64,000 nt of DNA from Erysipelotrichaceae bacterium (GTDB taxonomy: Bacteria; Bacillota_I; Bacilli_A; ML615J-28; CAG-313), in the NCBI GenBank assembly GCA_015059015.1, contig SVBG01000002.1, positions 175,636 to 239,635 of the forward strand, read 5' to 3'. Below, one piece after another: positions 44,993-53,319 of this stretch (position 1 is the stretch's first letter; each line of letters begins with the position of its first letter). Below the pieces are notes generated by a model, which was not told the DNA's origin, did no database searches, and saw only the letters and a program-made list of their open reading frames with translations. Position numbers and translations under genes: made by a program.

Positions 44993-45817
44993 ATGTTTAA
45001 AGATAAATTAAAACATTTAAGAGAAAGTGCAGGTTTAACTCAAAAAGAATTAGCTGAAAAGATATATGTATCTCGAAGTGCAATAAATAAATGGGAACTT
45101 GGTAATGGAATACCTAGTGATGTAAATCTTGATGCGATATGTAAATTATTTAATGTGTCTGAAGAATGGTTATTAGATAGAAACGATTTAAAGATTATTG
45201 CAGAAAAAATTGAAAAGTTATTAAGTCAAAAGGAAAAAGACTATATATTAGAATATTATAGTGAGTTTAATAATGAAGAATGTGGAAAGTGGAATACATC
45301 ACTAAAAGCTAAATGGTATGATTATAAAATAACTGAATATTTTGAAGAAAACTTTAATTTTAAAGAATTTAAAACAATTTGTAATATTGGTATTGGACCA
45401 GGGCACTGGGATAGGTACTTATCATATCATATGAATGATGAATGTAAATTAATAAGTATAGATATAGATTCTGATATCACAGAAACATTTAGGTTATGTT
45501 TAGAAAACGAACAAAATAAAAGAAATATAGAAATCGTCAATAGTGATATATTTGACTATATTCCTAGTCATAAATTTGATATTATTACAATGATAGGATC
45601 TACAGTTAAAGAAATTGGATTATATAAAGAAACATTTAAAAAAGCTATATCAATGCTAAATGATAATGGGGAGTTATTTTATTCAAGTGTCACAAAAGAA
45701 GAAACAAAAGATTTACTATTAAGCGCTATTAATGATACAGGATATGTAGTTAATAATTATCAAAGATTAGAAAAATATGGCAAAGTATTAATTTTGGCTA
45801 AAATAATGAAAGAATAA
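44993..45817 (+). CDS. XRE regulator fused to a class I SAM methyltransferase
   Basis: The 274-residue protein has HTH at about 4-60 (LRESAGLTQKELAEKIYVSRSAINKWE, NGIPSDVNL) and a Rossmann methyltransferase at about 95-274. The SAM-binding motif is ICNIGIGPGHWDRYL (about 132-146), then ISIDID and FDIITMIGS. The target is unknown; this could be a SAM-sensing repressor or a true enzyme. Its DNA-binding domain closely matches that of the 46864 protein, and both share a repeat operator. Two small membrane protein genes follow. Confidence 0.82.
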   Translation: MFKDKLKHLRESAGLTQKELAEKIYVSRSAINKWELGNGIPSDVNLDAICKLFNVSEEWLLDRNDLKIIAEKIEKLLSQKEKDYILEYYSEFNNEECGKWNTSLKAKWYDYKITEYFEENFNFKEFKTICNIGIGPGHWDRYLSYHMNDECKLISIDIDSDITETFRLCLENEQNKRNIEIVNSDIFDYIPSHKFDIITMIGSTVKEIGLYKETFKKAISMLNDNGELFYSSVTKEETKDLLLSAINDTGYVVNNYQRLEKYGKVLILAKIMKE

Positions 45818-45833
45818 AATATAAGGAGTGAAA

Positions 45834-46133
45834 ATGCTGATGCAAGGTTATAAATTTATGCCACCTACAAAGTTTAAAACATTATATTTAATAATAAACA
45901 TTTTAATAATTATTTCACTTATTATTGGGATGATATTTTTTGATGGTTTAATTGAAAAATCAATCCCACTTTGTATCTTTTGCTTATTTAATGGATTTTG
46001 GAGTTTAAATAGAAAGTGGTACAGTTTTTTTCATCGTAATAATAAAGAGTATTCAAATGTAGGTGTTTGGTTAATATTTATTATTATAGGAACTCTTTTA
46101 TTAGTTCTAGATGTTTTATATTATGTTGTTTAA
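45834..46133 (+). CDS. Small membrane protein
   Basis: The 99-residue protein has three hydrophobic segments (about 15-35 LIINILIIISLIIGMIFF, 40-55, 72-95 VWLIFIIIGTLLLVLDVLYYVV). ATG 45834 lies five bases after AAGGAG; ATG 45840 is an alternative. The family is unknown. It is 16 nt downstream of the XRE-methyltransferase gene and probably co-transcribed. Confidence 0.65.
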   Translation: MLMQGYKFMPPTKFKTLYLIINILIIISLIIGMIFFDGLIEKSIPLCIFCLFNGFWSLNRKWYSFFHRNNKEYSNVGVWLIFIIIGTLLLVLDVLYYVV

Positions 46134-46147
46134 AGAAAGGAAAAATT

Positions 46148-46666
46148 ATGAAAAGAAAAAGAAGTTATCTTAATTTAATAGCATTATTATTATGTTGTGG
46201 TGGAGTTATTAAATATTTTATATCTTATTTAATTGATAAAAAAACATTTGATTTAATAGGATTTATTATTATATTTATAATATTAATAGTTTTAATTATT
46301 ACATTAATAATTGAAAATATTTATTATAAGAAAAGAAATAATAAAAAATTAAATACTGAAGAAACTCGTGTTATTAAAATAAGTAAAGAAGCATTATATG
46401 AGTTTATTTATGAAAAATTTATTGAAAATCAAAATGAATATTTTGATGTAAATTCCCTTGAAGTTAATAATTTGTTTGATATAGACTATGAAAATGATAG
46501 TTTCATATTTATAGTAAGTGATAAAGATGAAGTGGATTTTTCTAAAAATATAGATTTAAAAAGATTAATAGAAAAATTACCTGATACAACAACTACTATG
46601 TTTAAAGAAGATAGATATAAAGTTTATACTAAAGAAGAATTAATAGCACTTAGTAAAAAAGATTAA
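46148..46666 (+). CDS. Membrane protein with cytoplasmic C-terminal domain
   Basis: The 172-residue protein starts MKRKRSYLN and has two transmembrane helices (about 8-30 and 38-60). A hydrophilic alpha/beta tail of about 110 residues follows (ISKEALYEFIYEKFIENQNEY, DSFIFIVSDKDEV). ATG 46148 has AAAGG upstream; earlier in-frame ATGs lie within the previous gene. Family unknown. It is 14 nt after the preceding membrane protein gene. Confidence 0.65.
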   Translation: MKRKRSYLNLIALLLCCGGVIKYFISYLIDKKTFDLIGFIIIFIILIVLIITLIIENIYYKKRNNKKLNTEETRVIKISKEALYEFIYEKFIENQNEYFDVNSLEVNNLFDIDYENDSFIFIVSDKDEVDFSKNIDLKRLIEKLPDTTTTMFKEDRYKVYTKEELIALSKKD

Positions 46667-46698
46667 ATAATACTAAAGTTATGATATAAGAATTTATG

Positions 46699-46761
46699 CC
46701 TTTATCGGCAAAAAAAGAAGAAAAAATAAAAAATAAATATTATATATTTTGCCGATAAAGG
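46699..46761. repeat. Perfect 15-bp inverted repeat
   Basis: CCTTTATCGGCAAAA (46699-46713) and its exact complement (46747-46761) flank a 33-nt A/T-rich loop. It follows the membrane protein gene. It may end transcription despite lacking a T-run, or be a short inserted element. Confidence 0.7.
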
Positions 46762-46782
46762 TGAATAGACTATTCTTTTTAT

Positions 46783-46840
46783 AAAAGTAACAATCAAATA
46801 TTAAAAGTAACAACACGAAGTACTAATATTATTATATAAT
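46783..46840 (+). promoter_or_regulatory. Twin direct-repeat operator and promoter of the 46864 gene
   Basis: AAAAGTAACA at 46783-46792 and 46803-46812 (20-bp period), then TATAAT at 46835-46840, 23 bp after the second copy. The geometry is identical to 44915-44972. Confidence 0.65.
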
Positions 46841-46863
46841 GTTGGTATAAGGAGGACAATTAT

Positions 46864-48192
46864 ATGTTCAAATACAAATTAAAAGAATTAAGAGAAAAAG
46901 CTGGTTTATCTCAGCAGGCTTTAGCAGATAAATTATTTGTTTCAAGAAGTGCTGTTGCGAAATGGGAAAATGGTAATGGTATTCCAAGTGATGTTAATCT
47001 AGAAGCAATATATGAATTATTTAATGTTACATATGATGATTTATTTGGAGAAGAAATCATTAATGAATATAGAGAAGTTACAAAGAGTAAATTTAATTAT
47101 AAAAAACTTCTTGTAGTTACAATTATAATTTCTTCCATTATTATCTTTTCTATTATTGGACTTTTAGTTATACAAAAGATTAAATATCAAAATGATTATG
47201 AACAGCATAAACAAATAATGAGAGAAGCTGCTGATTTCAACGAACCTGTTAGTTCATTTGGTGAAGTACCTGAAGTTTATTTAGATGTTATAAATAAAAA
47301 AATATTAGATAATAGTAGTAATGTTTTTCTTGATAGTAAATATATTTATACTGTTAATGATACTTCAAATAATGATATAGTTGAGATAGCTAAATATGAT
47401 TATAAATTTAATGTTATTAAGAAATTTGAATATTTTGTTTATAATGGATACAATTCAAGTATAGGTCAAATTATAACAACTTCTGATGAAGGTATACTTA
47501 TAGTCTGTAATCGTGACACATATTTTGGAGAATATTATCAATATAGAGGGTATTCTAAAATTACAAAGTATGATAACAATTATCAATTTGAATGGGAATA
47601 TACATTTACAAATGGCGAGAATAGTATTTCTGATGTTTATGAATATAATAATAATTTCTATGTTTTTTCTATTTATTCTGAATTTAGTGAAGATGTTTCT
47701 GCATCAGTATCAGATATTAAAATATATATTTTTAATCAAAGTGGTAATATAGTAGATGAAAAGAATGTAACAAATGATGAATATGGATATATAGACTTTG
47801 TACTTTTTGAAGATAAAACATTTTATATTTATGGTAGTTATCAACCTATTGAAGGAAATATAGATAACGTTTGGGAATATAATATGAATTTAGAATTAGT
47901 CAATAGCTATGAAATTGAAGAATTTTGGAGAACATATAAGTCTTCAGATGGTCTTATGATATATGAGGATGCTGTAATTGTTAATAGCACACAAATACCT
48001 AGTTCTTATGGTATAATTAATTTATGTATAAATTTAGAAACAGGTTATTTGTTAGTTTTACATAATTATATAGATTATGATTGGGAGTGGATGGAAAAAC
48101 ATCCATATTTTAATCGTGTACTAATGATATATCAAACAGTTTATTTATATATGGATTTAGATGGAAATATAGTTTGGTGTAAAAGCATATAA
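46864..48192 (+). CDS. Membrane-anchored XRE regulator with extracellular beta-rich domain
   Basis: The 442-residue protein has a cytoplasmic HTH (about 4-60: LREKAGLSQQALADKLFVSRSAVAKWE, NGIPSDVNL), a transmembrane helix (about 80-102: LLVVTIIISSIIIFSIIGLLVI) and an extracellular part (about 105-442). The last has repeated strand motifs (KYIYTVNDTS, GILIVCNRDTYFG, NNFYVFSIYSE, KTFYIYGSYQ) suggestive of a beta-propeller. It could transduce an external signal straight to DNA. A ToxR-like one-component sensor is the closest concept; family unknown. Confidence 0.8.
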   Translation: MFKYKLKELREKAGLSQQALADKLFVSRSAVAKWENGNGIPSDVNLEAIYELFNVTYDDLFGEEIINEYREVTKSKFNYKKLLVVTIIISSIIIFSIIGLLVIQKIKYQNDYEQHKQIMREAADFNEPVSSFGEVPEVYLDVINKKILDNSSNVFLDSKYIYTVNDTSNNDIVEIAKYDYKFNVIKKFEYFVYNGYNSSIGQIITTSDEGILIVCNRDTYFGEYYQYRGYSKITKYDNNYQFEWEYTFTNGENSISDVYEYNNNFYVFSIYSEFSEDVSASVSDIKIYIFNQSGNIVDEKNVTNDEYGYIDFVLFEDKTFYIYGSYQPIEGNIDNVWEYNMNLELVNSYEIEEFWRTYKSSDGLMIYEDAVIVNSTQIPSSYGIINLCINLETGYLLVLHNYIDYDWEWMEKHPYFNRVLMIYQTVYLYMDLDGNIVWCKSI

Positions 48193-48313
48193 AAATTTAT
48201 AATACAATTTGTAATATGATTTTAAAAAAATTCGTATTAAATATACCTTATAAGTGTTTATTTTTATAATTTAAGCATATAATAATATAGTATAATAATA
48301 TTTAGTTTTATAA

Positions 48314-48342
48314 TTGACAAACAATTATTAAAATGATAAAAT
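48314..48342 (+). promoter_or_regulatory. Promoter of the HipA-like kinase leader
   Basis: Perfect TTGACA (48314-48319), 17 bp, TAAAAT (48337-48342). Transcription would start near 48350 at palindrome TAGATATCTA, leaving a leader of about 130 nt. Confidence 0.75.
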
Positions 48343-48365
48343 ATTATTGTAGATATCTATGTATT

Positions 48366-48461
48366 TCATTTCTCACAGGTAGTAAATGATTAGATATTTA
48401 TATTTGTTACAATCTCGCAGGCAGTATTGTAATTTGTAGCCGTGAATAACGGCTCTTTTTT
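48366..48461 (+). ncRNA. Tandem-hairpin leader RNA with terminator, class not recognised
   Basis: Two hairpins 41-42 nt apart have unrelated stems but near-identical 12-nt loops. TCATTT/AAATGA (48366-48389) encloses CTCACAGGTAGT; TTACAAT/ATTGTAA (48407-48432) encloses CTCGCAGGCAGT. The only two loop differences (A to G, T to C) keep a possible R-Y pair across a CAGG tetraloop. A terminator follows (AGCCGT/ACGGCT, 48438-48454, then CTTTTTT), then AGGGGAGGG and the kinase gene. This looks like a tandem ligand- or protein-binding attenuator; I do not recognise it. Confidence 0.65.
48438..48461 (+). terminator. Leader terminator before the HipA-like kinase
   Basis: Perfect 6-bp GC-rich stem AGCCGT/ACGGCT with loop GAATA and CTTTTTT, only 18 nt upstream of the start codon. 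Confidence 0.85.
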
Positions 48462-48478
48462 CTTAGGGGAGGGTTTAT

Positions 48479-49459
48479 ATGTTTTTTTTAAATGATTTCA
48501 CTAATTTAACGTTTAGTAATAAACATTATGGTGGTAATGCTGGTCTTAAACGTGGAGTTATAATTAATAATAATTATTGGTTATTAAAGTTTCCTCAAGA
48601 AACATCCACTTTTGATAATGTCAAAATTTCTTTTACAACATCACCATTATCAGAATACATTGGGAGCCATATTTATCAAATTTTGGGTTATAATGCGCAT
48701 AAAACTAAACTTGGATATTATTATAATAAAGAAATTTCTAAAAGACAATTAGTTGTTGCGTGTGAAGATTTTACTGATAATGATAGGTATGTTCTTGTGG
48801 ATTATGAAAGTATTAAAAATAATTATAGTGATAAATTGCAAAATGAATTAATCAAACTTAATGAAAGGTTGCCTAATTATAAAACAAGTGGAATTTCACA
48901 GCATAGTGTTAAAATTGAAGAAATTATTCTTCAATTTGAAATGAATGATCTTTTTAAGCAAAATACGGAAATTAAAGATTTGTTTTGGGAGATGTTAGTC
49001 ATAGATTTTATAATAAATAATAATGATAGAAATAAAAATAATTGGGGTTTACTTTTTGATAAGGAGACAAAAATTTATACACCAGCGCCTATATATGATA
49101 ACGGATCTTCATTTGTTACAAAGCATAATGATGATAAATTATTAGGAATAATGTCAACCGAAGAAAAAATGACCAATTCAGTTTTAAATGGGATGTGTTA
49201 TTATACAATTGATAATAAATTAATGAACTTTAGAAATTTTTTTAAAATGTTACAAAATAAGAAGCTTGATAATGATTTTAATAATGCACTTAAATATATT
49301 AAAAGTAAAATTATAAAACATTGGGATGAAATAGTGGAATTTATACGAATAATTCCAAATGAGGAACAAAATATAAGAATAATAAGTGATATTCAAAAAA
49401 AATTTTTTATAGACTCAATGAGAATTAGAATTAATTATATTTTTGATTTAGGATTATAA
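48479..49459 (+). CDS. HipA/CtkA-like serine/threonine kinase
   Basis: The 326-residue protein resembles the CtkA/HipA kinase group. The N-terminal GGNAGLKRGVIINNNYWLLKFP (dispersed about 19-40) supplies the P-loop-like start and ATP-site Lys. IDFIINNNDRNKNNWGLL (about 178-195) is the catalytic loop with Asp in NNNDR, and APIYDNGSSF (about 206-215) is the DFG-equivalent. HipA toxins phosphorylate tRNA synthetases or other targets. No HipB antitoxin gene is adjacent; instead the gene sits behind the tandem-hairpin leader. AGGGGAGGG precedes the start. Confidence 0.78.
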   Translation: MFFLNDFTNLTFSNKHYGGNAGLKRGVIINNNYWLLKFPQETSTFDNVKISFTTSPLSEYIGSHIYQILGYNAHKTKLGYYYNKEISKRQLVVACEDFTDNDRYVLVDYESIKNNYSDKLQNELIKLNERLPNYKTSGISQHSVKIEEIILQFEMNDLFKQNTEIKDLFWEMLVIDFIINNNDRNKNNWGLLFDKETKIYTPAPIYDNGSSFVTKHNDDKLLGIMSTEEKMTNSVLNGMCYYTIDNKLMNFRNFFKMLQNKKLDNDFNNALKYIKSKIIKHWDEIVEFIRIIPNEEQNIRIISDIQKKFFIDSMRIRINYIFDLGL

Positions 49460-49496
49460 TTTTGTATTAGTAATATTTAATAGTTAAATAAATTGT

Positions 49497-49523
49497 TGAA
49501 ACTATTTTTAAGTTTGAATTGTC
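49497..49523 (+). promoter_or_regulatory. ECF-type promoter of the serpin gene
   Basis: TGAAAC (49497-49502), 17 bp, TGTC (49520-49523), followed by TTAATATATGAAG. The element at 53320-53346 has the same spacing and identical downstream bases. Confidence 0.7.
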
Positions 49524-49581
49524 TTAATATATGAAGTTATAAGACTTTATTTATATATAATAACTTTAGGAGGAAAATTGA

Positions 49582-51009
49582 ATGAGTAAAAGAAGAAGAA
49601 GTTTAATTTTGTTTATACTTGTTTTTGTTGGATTATTACTAGTTGGTTGTAATACTACAAATGATGATAATAATAATAATGAGAATAATAATCAGAATCA
49701 AGTAGAAAATAATAATCAAAATAATAATAACAACAATCAAAATAATAATAATCAAAATCAAGTTGATAATACAGAAAAAGATACTGATTTAAAATATTTA
49801 TTACTTAGTAAAAGTGAAGAAAAACAGAAAAATTTAAGTTCACAAGAATATTATAATTTTGTATCTAATGTATGTAATTTTTCTACTAATTTAACTGAAC
49901 AAATGTATTTAGAATATAGTGCAGGTTACGATCGTATGGTTGTTTCTCCAATATCTATATATATGGCTCTTGCAATGGCAACGAGTGTTGCAGAAACGGA
50001 AGCACAAACTGAACTTGCAAATCTTTTAGGAATATCATATGAAGATATACTTGAGTATACTAAATATTTATATTCAAAACTTAATAAAGAACTATATGAT
50101 GATGAAGATAAATTAACTCATATGATTAGTTTAAACAATTCTATTTGGTTAAATGAAGTATTAAATTACAAACAAGAAGGACTAGATATTTTAAAGAACT
50201 CTTTATATACTGATTCATATGCTGCACCATTTACTACAAATAATAAGGCTGCAAATAAAGCTGTTCAAGATTATGTATGTCGTAATACTAAAGGTTTAAT
50301 TAATAATGAATATAATTTTAGTGAATATACATTATTCTTATTAATAAATACTTTATATTTAAAAGATGCTTGGAGTACAATTGGTGAAGATTTAAAGTTT
50401 ACAACTAATACATATGACTTTAAAAATAAAAATAATACTACCAAAACATTAAATCTTTTAATGGGAGAATATATTAATGGGCGTGTTCAATCTGGTGATG
50501 GATTTGAATATTTCTATACAAACACAGCACATAATTTAAAGTTTTATTTTATTAAACCAACAACAAAAAGTTTAGAAGAAGTATATAATAGTAACAATTT
50601 AAATATGATTTTAAATGATACTAATTATGATGTATTTAATAGTGAAAGAAATGAATTATACTTAACTAGATGTTTATTCCCAGAATTTGACGCATCATTT
50701 GATGAAGATATTGTTCCGTTATTAAAAGATAAATATGGTATTTCAAAAATCTTTAGAGATAATGTTGCAAACTATGATAAAATAACAGATGAAGATTGTT
50801 TTACAGGTAGTGTTATTCATCAAACAAAACTTATTGTAGATAAAACAGGTGTTGAAGGTGCTGCAGTTACAATTATTGCAAATGAAGCAGAATCTGCTGG
50901 TCCTAGTTATACTTATAAATTTTATGATTTTATTCTTGATCAATCATTTGGATTTGTTATTGCAAAAGATAATACAATATTATTTAGTGGAGTAGTTAAT
51001 AATTTATAA
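49582..51009 (+). CDS. Lipoprotein serpin (serine protease inhibitor)
   Basis: The 475-residue lipoprotein has signal peptide and lipobox LVGC (Cys23), an Asn-rich linker (about 26-62) that lifts the inhibitor off the membrane, and a full serpin fold. VVSPISIYMALAMA, LLINTLYLKDAW and the hinge/reactive-loop region VDKTGVEGAAVTIIANE are visible, followed by DQSFGFVIAKDNTILFSGVV. Hinge residues (GVEGAAVT) suit an inhibitory serpin. Gut bacteria use serpins against host or competitor proteases. It shares an ECF promoter with the 53383 sigma operon and is followed closely by a lipoprotein gene. Confidence 0.9.
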   Translation: MSKRRRSLILFILVFVGLLLVGCNTTNDDNNNNENNNQNQVENNNQNNNNNNQNNNNQNQVDNTEKDTDLKYLLLSKSEEKQKNLSSQEYYNFVSNVCNFSTNLTEQMYLEYSAGYDRMVVSPISIYMALAMATSVAETEAQTELANLLGISYEDILEYTKYLYSKLNKELYDDEDKLTHMISLNNSIWLNEVLNYKQEGLDILKNSLYTDSYAAPFTTNNKAANKAVQDYVCRNTKGLINNEYNFSEYTLFLLINTLYLKDAWSTIGEDLKFTTNTYDFKNKNNTTKTLNLLMGEYINGRVQSGDGFEYFYTNTAHNLKFYFIKPTTKSLEEVYNSNNLNMILNDTNYDVFNSERNELYLTRCLFPEFDASFDEDIVPLLKDKYGISKIFRDNVANYDKITDEDCFTGSVIHQTKLIVDKTGVEGAAVTIIANEAESAGPSYTYKFYDFILDQSFGFVIAKDNTILFSGVVNNL

Positions 51010-51023
51010 TAAAAATGATATAT

Positions 51024-52013
51024 ATGAAAAAAATATTAGTAACTATTTTATTACTAGCTATATTTCTATCTTTAACTAGTTGTAATGAAGATAATAAAGG
51101 TAATCAAGATAAAGAAGGTAGCGGATATTTCTTAGTCCAATATGATTATGGTAATATAACTAAAGATGAAGTAACTATACTAATAGATGGGTGTCTTCCT
51201 TTCTTTGATTTTAATGATTATGGTATAGATAATTTATATCCAGGAGATCAATTATATATTGAATATATTGGTAAACCTATTATGGCACTATCTTATCCTG
51301 GTCAAATGTTTGGCATAGAAGTAAAGAATGTTATTTTACAAGATAGAAGTATTAAAGGAGTTCCTGAAGAAGAAATAAAAAGGGACAATCAAGGTTATAT
51401 TACAAACATCTTAAATAATGAGAATATGATTGAATATATTATTTTAGATGAAGAATTAAATTATATACCTATAAATGAATATAAAGGAACTACAATTTAT
51501 TCTTTTCATTATAATGATACTACAATTAATACTCCTGCAAACTGTTATCTAGCATTTGATCCAACAGATATTTTACTAAACACAACAACAATCTTTGGCT
51601 ATTATCAATCAACGGAAGAAGAATATAATACTTTCTTTAATAAATATAATATGTATAATAAAAATTATTATGTTATAGATAATTTTGAAACATATAGTGA
51701 GGTTCGTATTGATCTTCCAAGTGGTATAATAGGTGGTTTAGATAATCTATTATCTGATAAAGAACTAGTAAACAGATTAGATACCATTACAAGTGATTTC
51801 TTTATAAATAATGTTATTATCTTACATAGAAGAAATATTAGTGGATCTGGTAGTAAGATTTCTGTTAAATATTATTATGATACAAAAGATTTTGTTGTTA
51901 AAAAGAAATATATAAATAATATTTCAGACGAAGATGAATATTTAAATTTCTTAGGTTACGCTATTGATATTATTGAAATGCCAAAAGATATATATCAAGA
52001 ATTAAATAAATAG
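51024..52013 (+). CDS. Putative lipoprotein downstream of the serpin
   Basis: The 329-residue lipoprotein has lipobox LTSC (Cys20) and a beta-rich extracellular part. Its tail IEMPKDIYQELNK matches the 41249 lipoprotein tail. There is no clear ribosome site; ATG 51015 is in frame, but 51024 starts the signal peptide. It lies 5-14 nt after the serpin stop, so coupled translation is likely. Family unknown. Confidence 0.75.
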   Translation: MKKILVTILLLAIFLSLTSCNEDNKGNQDKEGSGYFLVQYDYGNITKDEVTILIDGCLPFFDFNDYGIDNLYPGDQLYIEYIGKPIMALSYPGQMFGIEVKNVILQDRSIKGVPEEEIKRDNQGYITNILNNENMIEYIILDEELNYIPINEYKGTTIYSFHYNDTTINTPANCYLAFDPTDILLNTTTIFGYYQSTEEEYNTFFNKYNMYNKNYYVIDNFETYSEVRIDLPSGIIGGLDNLLSDKELVNRLDTITSDFFINNVIILHRRNISGSGSKISVKYYYDTKDFVVKKKYINNISDEDEYLNFLGYAIDIIEMPKDIYQELNK

Positions 52014-52018
52014 TTTAG

Positions 52019-52050
52019 AAACTAGTTAACTTATATGTTAGCTAGTTTTT
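52019..52050 (+). terminator. Terminator of the serpin operon
   Basis: 12-bp stem AAACTAGTTAAC/GTTAGCTAGTTT (one G-U) with T-run. Confidence 0.8.
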
Positions 52051-52090
52051 AATTTATTAGTAATTTACTAAATGAATCATTGTTTTTACA

Positions 52091-52134
52091 TCAATTAATT
52101 GATAATTGCAATTATTTAATAAATAGGATATAAT
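52091..52134 (+). promoter_or_regulatory. Palindromic operators and promoter of the 52190 XRE-TPR gene
   Basis: Perfect palindromes TCAATTAATTGA (52091-52102) and ATAATTGCAATTAT (52102-52115) sit side by side. The second contains the -35 TTGCAA (52106-52111); TATAAT follows at 52129-52134 after 17 bp. Occupied operators would block the -35. Confidence 0.7.
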
Positions 52135-52189
52135 GTTAGTGTAATTACAAAAGATATATAGTTATAACTATAAGAAAGAGGATTAAATA

Positions 52190-53212
52190 ATGATTAAAGT
52201 AGGGAAAAATATAAAGAAACTTAGAGAAAAGAAAGGTTTAACACAAGAAAAATTAGCTAATTTTTTAGGTGTAACTCCTCAAGCAATATCTAGATGGGAA
52301 AATGAAACTGGTTATCCAGATATTGAACTATTACCGCTTATTGCTAATTTCTTTAATGTTACGATTGATGAATTATTAGATAGAGAAATAGAAAAGAATA
52401 AATTAGAAATACAAGACGGGATTAAAGAAATAGATAGATTAAATTCTATTGGTGAAAAAGAGAAGAGAAAAGAATTAATTATAAAGTTATATAATAAATA
52501 TCCATATAATTTTAATATTATTAATTATTATATATGGGTTCTTACATATGATGAAGAAAATAAAGATTATGATGACATTGAAAAACTATGTTTACTTATT
52601 TTAGAAGAATGTAATGACGAACAAATTAGATATTCCGCAATTGAATGTTTATCTAACTACTATAGTGTTAAAGGTGATGAAAAGAAAGCTCTTAAAATAT
52701 TAAAAAAACTTCCGCTTGATTATCGAAATACATTTGCGGAAGCAAGAGAATACTTCTATGGTGAATATGATGTTGATGGTATAATTTATAGAAAACAAAA
52801 TATTGAGACACTTACTGATATGTTATGTTGGAAAATTATGGTATCTGCAGGCTTAAGAGCAAAATCGATAGATAATTATGAAATTAGTATCGAGAATAGT
52901 ATAAAATTATATAATAAAGCTATTCAAATATTTAAAATTGTATATGAAGAGGAAGATTATTTATTTTATAATGCTAGACTTGAAATATGTGAATGGGAAT
53001 TGTATCGCTTGTATAAAAAGTTAGGTAATTTAGAAGAATCAAATATTCATCTAAAAGAAGCTATTAAATACGCAAAAGCATTTGATAAACTTAATGAATA
53101 TGAAGAACATCGATCTATATTAGTAGAAGGTAATGAGTATAACTTTGGAAATACTTCTAGAGGTGATTCTTTAACTCATTTAGAAAAAATAAATGAATTA
53201 TTAAAGAAATAG
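52190..53212 (+). CDS. XRE regulator with TPR-like C-terminus
   Basis: The 340-residue protein has HTH at about 5-62 (KKLREKKGLTQEKLANFLGVTPQAISRWEN, YPDIELLP) and a helical repeat domain (about 75-340, for example KRKELIIKLYNKYPYNFNIINYYI, KKALKILKKLPLDYRN). It is a paralogue of the 36229 and 58892 proteins. Its own promoter carries two palindromes, so autoregulation is likely. The signal is unknown. A strong terminator follows. Confidence 0.83.
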   Translation: MIKVGKNIKKLREKKGLTQEKLANFLGVTPQAISRWENETGYPDIELLPLIANFFNVTIDELLDREIEKNKLEIQDGIKEIDRLNSIGEKEKRKELIIKLYNKYPYNFNIINYYIWVLTYDEENKDYDDIEKLCLLILEECNDEQIRYSAIECLSNYYSVKGDEKKALKILKKLPLDYRNTFAEAREYFYGEYDVDGIIYRKQNIETLTDMLCWKIMVSAGLRAKSIDNYEISIENSIKLYNKAIQIFKIVYEEEDYLFYNARLEICEWELYRLYKKLGNLEESNIHLKEAIKYAKAFDKLNEYEEHRSILVEGNEYNFGNTSRGDSLTHLEKINELLKK

Positions 53213-53215
53213 TTA

Positions 53216-53247
53216 AAAAACTAGTTAATAATTTAACTAGTTTTTTT
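53216..53247 (+). terminator. Terminator after the 52190 gene
   Basis: 13-bp perfect stem AAAAACTAGTTAA/TTAACTAGTTTTT with TAAT loop and T-run. Confidence 0.88.
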
Positions 53248-53319
53248 CTAATTCTATAATATATAGTTTTAATATTTCTGGAAATTAATTATCTATTATG
53301 ATAAAATTATATTAATAAT

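Noticed and set aside
48366-48461. Calling the kinase leader a type III antitoxin RNA
   Set aside because: Repeats are only two, the stems differ, and the downstream gene is a HipA-like kinase, not a ToxN-fold endoribonuclease; only the layout is similar.
49660-49775. AAT-rich repeats in the serpin gene
   Set aside because: They encode the Asn-rich linker after the lipobox; low-complexity coding sequence, not a separate repeat element.
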